The position numbers were made by a program, and so were the translations under genes. From Bacteroidota bacterium (GTDB lineage: Bacteria > Bacteroidota > Bacteroidia > Bacteroidales > Prolixibacteraceae): DNA of 11,312 nucleotides. The notes beneath the pieces are model-generated. The model ran no database searches. It had not been told where the DNA came from and saw nothing but the letters and a program-made list of their open reading frames with translations. Below are positions 6,559-11,312 of the stretch, in pieces. The DNA lies in assembly GCA_023488865.1 (NCBI GenBank), contig JAMDDG010000264.1:1-11312 (forward strand), in the 5' to 3' direction. The stretch's first letter is position 1. Every line of letters starts with the position of its first letter.

Positions 6559-7380
6559 ATGAAAAATATACAACGCAGGCTAATAAGCCTTCAGCTTCTT
6601 CTGTTTTTTGCACTTCTTCTGGTCGGATTCGGTGTCAGGGCTGCCGACGAGTTTCCGGCGCGTCCGGAACCACCCCGTCTGGTCAACGATTTTACCGGGG
6701 TACTGTCTTCTTCTCAGGTTGCAGCATTGGAGAATAAACTGGATGCATTCAACCAACGAACCTCAACCCAGATTGCTATTGTGATAGTCAAAGATATTTT
6801 CGGGTACGACAAAGGGGATTACGCTTTTAAATTAGCAGAGAAGTGGGGTATCGGGCAGAAAGGGAAAAACAATGGGATTCTGATCTTAGTTAAACCCAAG
6901 ACAGACAATGGCGAAACCGGCAAAGTATTTATTGCAGTCGGATATGGCCTTGAAGGTGCAGTCCCCGATATTACTGCCCGTAAGACCATTATCTCTGCCG
7001 AGATTTTGCCTAGTTTCAAGGCGAACGATTACTTCACCGGGCTCGATCGTGCTACTTCAGTCCTGATGTCGCTGACAGCAGGGGAGTTTACGGCCGATCA
7101 GTACGACAAGCAGGTTTCCAAACATTCAGGGCTTCCCGGGTTTGCAATACTGCTGATAATATTTATGGCATTTATGCTATTTAACCGCAACCGTTACCGC
7201 ACGGTTGGAGCTAACGGCGGCGCGGGAAACCTGCTGGGTTCTATCTGGCTGATGAGTATGTTGGGTGGCCGTGGCGGCGGTGGCTCTTGGAACGATTTTT
7301 CAGGTGGCGGCGGCGGTTCCGGCTTCGGCGGCTTTGGCGGCGGCAGCTTCGGCGGTGGCGGCGCCGGAGGGGAATGGTAA
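6559..7380 (+). CDS. TPM-domain membrane protein with Gly-rich tail (YgcG-like)
   Basis: The 273-residue protein has a Sec signal peptide (basic start, hydrophobic core about 9-24, likely cleavage after VRA at 28), an exported TPM domain at about 41-175 (LVNDFTGVLSSSQVAALE, then TQIAIVIV, NNGILILV, VFIAVGYGLEGAVPD), one transmembrane helix at about 193-209, and a glycine-rich tail from about 236 that ends in GGGGAGGEW. This is the YgcG-type layout, in which the TPM domain is outside the inner membrane and the tail returns to the cytoplasmic side. The tail ending in a glycine run and Trp is typical for the family. It starts 3 bases after the soluble TPM gene. Its end overlaps a possible start of the MutS-like gene, so the order lemA-TPM-TPM-mutS-like suggests co-translation. 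No biochemical function can be assigned from sequence. Confidence 0.9.
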   Translation: MKNIQRRLISLQLLLFFALLLVGFGVRAADEFPARPEPPRLVNDFTGVLSSSQVAALENKLDAFNQRTSTQIAIVIVKDIFGYDKGDYAFKLAEKWGIGQKGKNNGILILVKPKTDNGETGKVFIAVGYGLEGAVPDITARKTIISAEILPSFKANDYFTGLDRATSVLMSLTAGEFTADQYDKQVSKHSGLPGFAILLIIFMAFMLFNRNRYRTVGANGGAGNLLGSIWLMSMLGGRGGGGSWNDFSGGGGGSGFGGFGGGSFGGGGAGGEW

Positions 7381-7388
7381 AAGTGATC

Positions 7389-8750
7389 ATGCTATTCGAC
7401 ACAGATAAACAGACTATCAGGGACTTGAATCTCTTCGAAGAGAGGGCAAACGTAAAATCCGTTTTTTCAGCCTATAATCGGACGGCTACGAAAGGGGGAC
7501 GCGATATGCTTAACCGGTTATTTCGAACCCCTGTTTCAGATTTGGAATTTTTACAAAGTCGCAAAGCGGAGGTTAATTTCTTTTTCCAAAATAAATGCCT
7601 GTTAAAACTCAATTCCCGACACATCGATTTTATTGAGCATTATCTAACCAACGACCGGTTTCCTTTGCGTGGCAATTTTATTGATGCTGCCTACAACGGA
7701 ATCATGAATAAACTTTCATCCGACGGCAATTATTGGATTATTTCGAATGGGATATTCTATACGATCCGGTTATTAATTGAAATGAAATCGTTTATGTCTG
7801 AAACCGAGGATTTTGTTGTGCCTGTGTCACTGGGAGAAGATATTAAACTGCTAAAAAGCTTTTTTGAGTTGTATGCTGTGAAAAATTGTTTGAATGACCC
7901 TCCCGGAGATATTAAAGATATGACTTTTCTCCAAATCAATAACCTTGACCAACTTTTGCGGGTAAGTAAAAAGGAGCTTTTCAGAGACTTGCTGAACATC
8001 GTTTATAAGATTGATGTACTCCAAACTTTAAGCGGGATAATGAAAAGTGATGGATATAGCTTACCAGAATATCAGCAGGGAGCACAACCTTCGTTTGAAG
8101 TTATTGAAGCCTTTAATCCAATTCTACCCAAACCGGTATCCAATAGTTTTACATTTGAACAGGACTCAACCATCTGTTTTGTTACCGGCCCGAATATGGC
8201 AGGGAAATCAACCTTTTTGAAAACGATGGGTCTAATGGTCTATCTAGCCCACTTAGGATTTCCGGTACCTGCAAAAAAATTGAAAACCACTGTTTTTGAT
8301 GGCCTTTTTACAACGATCAATTTGGCCGATAATCTGAACTTGGGATATAGCCATTTCTATTCCGAAGTACATCGGGTGAAGGAGATTGCAGTAAAAATAA
8401 ATGCCGAGAAGAATCTGTTTGTTATTTTCGATGAGTTGTTCAGAGGGACCAATGTTAAAGATGCCTTTGATGCCACTTTAATGATCATCTCCGCGTTGGC
8501 TAAAATAAGAGGGAATCTGTTCTTTATTTCGACCCATATTTTGGAAGCTGCGGAGGAACTTGAACATCAGGATTCGATTATTTTTAATTGCTTCGAATCT
8601 GAGTTGGTTGATCAGGTTCCGGTTTATGACTACAAATTGAAGAAGGGCGTATCGAAGGAACGAATCGGGATATTTATTATCAAGCAGGAGCATATCATAG
8701 AAATATTGGAGCAAATTGCTGAAAAGCAATCTAAGGCAGTTATCCCCTAA
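7389..8750 (+). CDS. Short MutS-family ATPase
   Basis: This 453-residue protein carries a complete MutS-type ABC ATPase at its C-terminus: Walker A GPNMAGKST at 267-275, a signature region DNLNLGYSHFYSEV at 313-326, Walker B LFVIFDEL at 343-350 followed by FRGTN, and the switch STH at 381-383. The N-terminal half (from TDKQTIRDLNLF) resembles the lever/core helices of MutS. The protein is about half the length of MutS1 and has no mismatch-recognition domain with the Phe-x-Glu motif, and no MutS2-type Smr nuclease domain. It is therefore a lineage-specific MutS homologue, not the mismatch sensor. ATG 7389 gives the start MLFDTDKQT, which fits similar Bacteroidota proteins as I remember them; ATG 7374 would add five residues and overlap the previous stop by seven bases. 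A frame extension further upstream is only the antiphase reading of the glycine repeats. Confidence 0.88.
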   Translation: MLFDTDKQTIRDLNLFEERANVKSVFSAYNRTATKGGRDMLNRLFRTPVSDLEFLQSRKAEVNFFFQNKCLLKLNSRHIDFIEHYLTNDRFPLRGNFIDAAYNGIMNKLSSDGNYWIISNGIFYTIRLLIEMKSFMSETEDFVVPVSLGEDIKLLKSFFELYAVKNCLNDPPGDIKDMTFLQINNLDQLLRVSKKELFRDLLNIVYKIDVLQTLSGIMKSDGYSLPEYQQGAQPSFEVIEAFNPILPKPVSNSFTFEQDSTICFVTGPNMAGKSTFLKTMGLMVYLAHLGFPVPAKKLKTTVFDGLFTTINLADNLNLGYSHFYSEVHRVKEIAVKINAEKNLFVIFDELFRGTNVKDAFDATLMIISALAKIRGNLFFISTHILEAAEELEHQDSIIFNCFESELVDQVPVYDYKLKKGVSKERIGIFIIKQEHIIEILEQIAEKQSKAVIP

Positions 8751-8864
8751 ATGTCGCTGCTGTTAAGTTGTAGACTACACACTCGCTTGGGCTTTCCTCT
8801 CTTTTTTGTGGTTTTTTTGTTGTAAATTTATAGTAACGGGAATTCTTCTTAGCAAAATTGATGG

Positions 8865-9407
8865 ATGGAATTCTCAAATATTACTATGCAACTACCTGTA
8901 ATTCAGAGAAAAATTTACGAAGTTCGGGAGCGAAAGGTCATGCTTGATTTTGACCTGGCGGAACTTTACGAAGTTGAAACCCGTGCATTGAATCAGGCCG
9001 TCAGGCGAAATGCAGATATTTTCCCCGAAGACTTTGTGTTTCAACTTTCCTTGGCCGAATGGGAAATTATGTCATCACATTTTGTGATGACATACCCGGC
9101 TAAACGCCCAAAGACAGCTCTGCCACTGGCTTTTACAGAATATGGGGTAACTATGCTTGCCAACGTTTTAAAAAGTCAAAAGGCCAGGCAAACAAGTATT
9201 ACCATAGTAAGGGCATTTATCGCGCTAAAGCAGTTCGCTGTAAATTACAGGGATATTTCAGAGCATCTCAGGGTCCTTGAGACCAAATACAACAAACAGT
9301 TTAAAGATGTATATGATGCGATTTATTTTCTGTTGCAGAAGGACAAACAGAAAATAGATCAAGGTCAGCGAAAAAGAATAGGGTTCAAATATGGTGATGA
9401 GACATAA
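8865..9407 (+). CDS. ORF6N domain-containing protein
   Basis: The 180-residue protein has an ORF6N domain (about 12-100), a KilA-N-related, probably DNA-binding module found in phage antirepressor-like proteins and in many Bacteroidota chromosomes. Visible signatures are IQRKIYEVRERKVMLDFDLAELYEVETRALNQAVRRN (14-50), FPEDFVFQLS (53-62) and LPLAFTEYGVTMLANVL (86-102). The rest is a helical, probably coiled-coil region (LRVLETKYNKQFKDVYDAIYFLLQKDKQKID). The start at 8865 is not certain: an ATG at 8886 gives MQLPVIQRKIY, closer to common family starts. It has its own spacing from the mutS-like gene (114 bases, T-rich, with a -7-like TAAATTTA at 8823-8830) and a terminator behind it. Such genes behave as accessory cargo and differ between strains; the target is unknown. 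Confidence 0.88.
   Translation: MEFSNITMQLPVIQRKIYEVRERKVMLDFDLAELYEVETRALNQAVRRNADIFPEDFVFQLSLAEWEIMSSHFVMTYPAKRPKTALPLAFTEYGVTMLANVLKSQKARQTSITIVRAFIALKQFAVNYRDISEHLRVLETKYNKQFKDVYDAIYFLLQKDKQKIDQGQRKRIGFKYGDET
9068..9094. repeat. 12-bp perfect inverted repeat inside the ORF6N gene
   Basis: TATGTCATCACA (9068-9079) is followed after three bases (TTT) by its exact reverse complement TGTGATGACATA (9083-9094). It lies in the coding sequence around residues 68-77 (IMSSHFVMTY). The segment sits between the two conserved blocks of the ORF6N domain, in a part that I recall as variable in the family. It could form a tight mRNA hairpin or be a dyad operator. No T-run follows, so it is not a terminator. 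Confidence 0.8.
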
Positions 9408-9409
9408 AA

Positions 9410-9430
9410 AAAGCCCCTGTCAGGAGCTTT
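9410..9430. terminator. Bidirectional terminator between convergent genes
   Basis: AAAGCCCCTG (9410-9419) and CAGGAGCTTT (9421-9430) form a stem with one C-A mismatch on the plus strand, which becomes a G-U wobble on the minus strand. On the minus strand it runs into seven T residues (9412 back to 9406), a good terminator for the zinc-ribbon gene. On the plus strand it is followed by TTTCTTTATG, a weaker T tract serving the ORF6N gene. It fills the 43-base gap between the two stops. Confidence 0.85.
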
Positions 9431-9450
9431 CTTTATGTTTTGCAAATATA

Positions 9451-10230
9451 TCAATTCTCTTCTACTTGAGGAGTTGCAATATCTTTATCCACTAAAATCC
9501 TTCCGCAATATTCACAAACGATGATCTTCTTGCGGGAAGCGATATCCAATTGGCGTTGTGGCGGGATCTTGTTAAAGCAACCGCCGCAGGCATCACGCTG
9601 AACGGTCACGACAGACAGGCCGTTGCGTGCGTTTTTGCGGATTTTGTTGAAGGCAGTCAGCAAACGTTCTTCAATCATGCTTGAAATCTTCGCCGTTTTA
9701 GCTTTGAGTAAATCTTCCTCGACGGCTGTTTCTGCAGTGATCTCTTCCAACTCTTTTTTCTTGCGTACCAGATCGTCTTCGCGCTCTTTCAGCAACAAAT
9801 TGGAAGCATCGAGCAATTCTCCTTTGGTTTTGGCATCAAGCGTATATTCCTTGATCCTTTTTTCAGCCAACTCAATCTCCAGGGTCTGGAACTCCATCTC
9901 TTTGGAAATTGAATCAAATTCACGGTTGTTGCGTACATTTTCCTGTTGTTCCTTGTACCGGTCGATCTTGGCCTTGGAATCTTTGATCTCCGTCTTTTTG
10001 TTGGTAATTGCCGTATTGAGGTTTTTGATCTCATCCTGCAAATTGGAAAGACGGGTCTTTAATCCGACGATCTCATCTTCCAGGTCCTGGACCTCCAGCG
10101 GCAGCTCCCCGCGCAGGGTGTTGATTTTATCGATTTCTGAAACAACAGTTTGTAGTTCGTAAAGCATTTTCAATTTGTCCTGAACTGAAACCTCTTTACC
10201 CTCGGTTGTTTTGTTTATTTCTAACGACAT
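9451..10230 (-). CDS. Coiled-coil C4 zinc-ribbon protein (zf-RING_7 / CT398-like)
   Basis: The 259-residue protein is a long, charged, alpha-helical coiled coil (about 15-195, rich in heptads such as LQDEIKNLNTAITNKKTEIKDSKAKIDRYKEQQ) followed by a C-terminal zinc ribbon. The zinc ligands are Cys215 and Cys218 (CGGC) and Cys239 and Cys242 (CEYC), a C-x2-C/C-x2-C arrangement with 20 residues between pairs; GRILVD closes the ribbon. This is the C4-type zinc-ribbon family that includes chlamydial CT398. Family members have been proposed to bind nucleic acid or secretion/sigma-54 partners, but the role in Bacteroidota is not established. No signal peptide or membrane segment is seen, so it is cytoplasmic. 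It starts 29 bases after the Nif3-family gene on the same strand, a pairing conserved in this phylum as far as I recall, and ends at a terminator. Confidence 0.92.
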   Translation of the reverse strand: MSLEINKTTEGKEVSVQDKLKMLYELQTVVSEIDKINTLRGELPLEVQDLEDEIVGLKTRLSNLQDEIKNLNTAITNKKTEIKDSKAKIDRYKEQQENVRNNREFDSISKEMEFQTLEIELAEKRIKEYTLDAKTKGELLDASNLLLKEREDDLVRKKKELEEITAETAVEEDLLKAKTAKISSMIEERLLTAFNKIRKNARNGLSVVTVQRDACGGCFNKIPPQRQLDIASRKKIIVCEYCGRILVDKDIATPQVEEN

Positions 10231-10259
10231 ATCCTGAATATTATATTATAACTTAGCTC

Positions 10260-11312
10260 TCAAAAGTAAGAAACCGGGTTGGTTTTCACATCCGATAAAC
10301 GGAGTGCAAATGTAGGGAATTTTTTTAAAACTATCTCTCTTAAAACCTCTTTCGTGAATTGTTCGCTCTCATAGTGGCCAATATCAGCCAGGACAATCCT
10401 TTTGTCGGCTTCAAAAAAATCGTGGTACTTGAAATCGGCCGAAATAAAGAGGCCCGCGCCTTCCGCGATAGCCTTGGGAACCAGGAAACTTCCCGAACCG
10501 CCGCACACCGCAATTTTCCTGAACTTCCTGTTAAGCAGTGACGTATGTTTGATTATTTTACAATCGAAAAGTTGTTTGAGCCGTGTTAGTAATTCGACCT
10601 CATCAACGGGATTGGCGAGTTCTCCTATCATGCCCGACCCGACAGTCGGCAGCTCATTTTCAATCGGCACCAGATCGTAGGCCACCTCTTCGTAAGGATG
10701 GGAGTTGGTCAGGGCCTCAATTACTTTGGCGGTCAGGTGGCGGGGCACAACAGTTTCCAGTCTGAATTCTTTTTCGGTGTGCAGTTCCCCTTTTGTCCCG
10801 ACATAAGGCCGGCTCTCATCATTTCCCCTGAAAGTACCGTACCCGGAAGCGCTGTAGCTGCATTGGTCGTAGTTTCCTATTACCCCGGCTCCTGCCGAAA
10901 AAAGGGCTGTCCGCACATTTTCAATGTGATTCTCCGGCACGTAGGTGACCAGTTTTAGCAACTGGTTCTTCGCCGGGGCGAGGATCCTGCAGTTGGTAAG
11001 TCCAATTTTCCCGCAGATTTTAGAATTAACCCCACCTGTAATACTATCTAAATTGGTATGGGATGCGTAAATAGCAATGTCGTTTTTAATCGCTTTGATC
11101 AGGCACCTTTCCACTTCGTTGCTGCCGGTAATCCGCTTGATGCCTTTAAAGATGAGCGGGTGGTGACTGATAATCAGATCGCAGCCAAGTGCTATTGCTT
11201 CATTGACCACGGCTTCCGTTACATCGAGGGTGATCAGGGCAGAGGTAATATCCCGTGTTTTCTCGCCAACGAGCAAACCTGCATTGTCGTAAGCTTCCTG
11301 GTAAGGGATAGG
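10260..11312 (-). CDS. Nif3-like dinuclear metal-centre protein (DUF34), 5' end outside window
   Basis: The reading frame continues to the right edge without a start: the edge codons read PIPYQEAYDNAGLLVG, the conserved N-terminal region of Nif3-family proteins, so only some tens of residues are missing. Numbered from the edge, the metal-ligand motifs are ISHHPLIF (His51, His52), SHTNLDS (85-91, with Asp90) and, near the C-terminus, GHYESEQF (His314, Glu316). An inserted PII/CutA-like domain (about 120-218, from LKLVTYVPENHIENVRTALF to HPYEEVAYDLVPI) makes this the long YqfO-type form. The family forms toroidal hexamers with a two-metal site; a GTP cyclohydrolase I type 2 label in databases is doubtful. 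It is the upstream partner of the zinc-ribbon gene, with 29 bases between them. Confidence 0.93.
   Translation of the reverse strand, partial: PIPYQEAYDNAGLLVGEKTRDITSALITLDVTEAVVNEAIALGCDLIISHHPLIFKGIKRITGSNEVERCLIKAIKNDIAIYASHTNLDSITGGVNSKICGKIGLTNCRILAPAKNQLLKLVTYVPENHIENVRTALFSAGAGVIGNYDQCSYSASGYGTFRGNDESRPYVGTKGELHTEKEFRLETVVPRHLTAKVIEALTNSHPYEEVAYDLVPIENELPTVGSGMIGELANPVDEVELLTRLKQLFDCKIIKHTSLLNRKFRKIAVCGGSGSFLVPKAIAEGAGLFISADFKYHDFFEADKRIVLADIGHYESEQFTKEVLREIVLKKFPTFALRLSDVKTNPVSYF

Noticed and set aside
7263..7371. GGC-rich tandem repeat as a possible recombination or CRISPR-like array
   Set aside because: It codes in frame for the glycine-rich tail typical of YgcG-like proteins and has no regular unit or spacers.
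7287..7388. Arg-rich N-terminal extension of the MutS-like reading frame
   Set aside because: It is the other-frame reading of the glycine codon repeats (GGC/GGT) of the preceding TPM gene; the real start is at 7389 or 7374.
8764..8785. Dyad TGTAG-A-CTACA after the mutS-like stop as a terminator
   Set aside because: The stem is five bases with a one-base loop and the T-rich tract is about 20 bases away, so it does not fit an intrinsic terminator.
9623..10162. 179-residue open frame on the plus strand, Ser/Leu-rich
   Set aside because: It is the antisense shadow of the zinc-ribbon protein's coiled coil; there is no family resemblance, and the minus-strand gene has clear zinc-ligand motifs.

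Overview
The window looks like a chromosomal segment from a member of the Bacteroidota, probably near the Bacteroidales/Marinilabiliales. The reasons are a GldJ-type lipoprotein directly upstream of murF, a Nif3-family protein paired with a coiled-coil C4 zinc-ribbon protein, an ORF6N-domain protein, A-rich leaders instead of clear Shine-Dalgarno sites, and several matches to the Bacteroidota -7 promoter box (TAnnTTTG). Placement below phylum level is inference.

Layout. Bases 1-147 are the 3' end of a rightward amino-acid permease. It converges on a leftward block: gldJ (4523 to 3084), murF (3038 to 1746) and a tRNA nucleotidyltransferase (1632 to 196). A strong leftward intrinsic terminator with a UUCG loop lies between gldJ and murF and ends about 10 bases before the murF start codon. 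A 375-base divergent intergenic region (4524-4898) follows. It holds a likely gldJ promoter and a 107-base imperfect palindrome built from CTAAAGTGA-like units, which ends 13 bases before ispF.

The rightward block is ispF (4899-5381), then lemA (5499-6098), a soluble TPM-domain protein (6118-6555), a membrane TPM-domain protein with a glycine-rich tail (6559-7380) and a short MutS-family ATPase (7389-8750). The last four genes are tightly spaced and probably form one operon. An ORF6N-domain gene (8865-9407) stands alone, carries a perfect 12-bp inverted repeat inside its coding sequence, and ends at a bidirectional terminator. The window closes with a leftward pair: a Nif3/DUF34 protein (running off the right edge, ending at 10260) followed by the zinc-ribbon coiled-coil protein (10230 to 9451).

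How the genes relate. Most are housekeeping: peptidoglycan precursor synthesis (murF), isoprenoid precursor synthesis (ispF), tRNA 3'-end maturation (cca), and gliding/type IX secretion (gldJ). The least understood part is the lemA-TPM-TPM-mutS-like cluster. It looks like an envelope module (a membrane LemA, a cytosolic TPM protein and an exported TPM protein) coupled in translation or transcription to a DNA-interacting type of ATPase. No CRISPR array, transposase, prophage, tRNA or rRNA was seen, and nothing clearly forms a new defence system.
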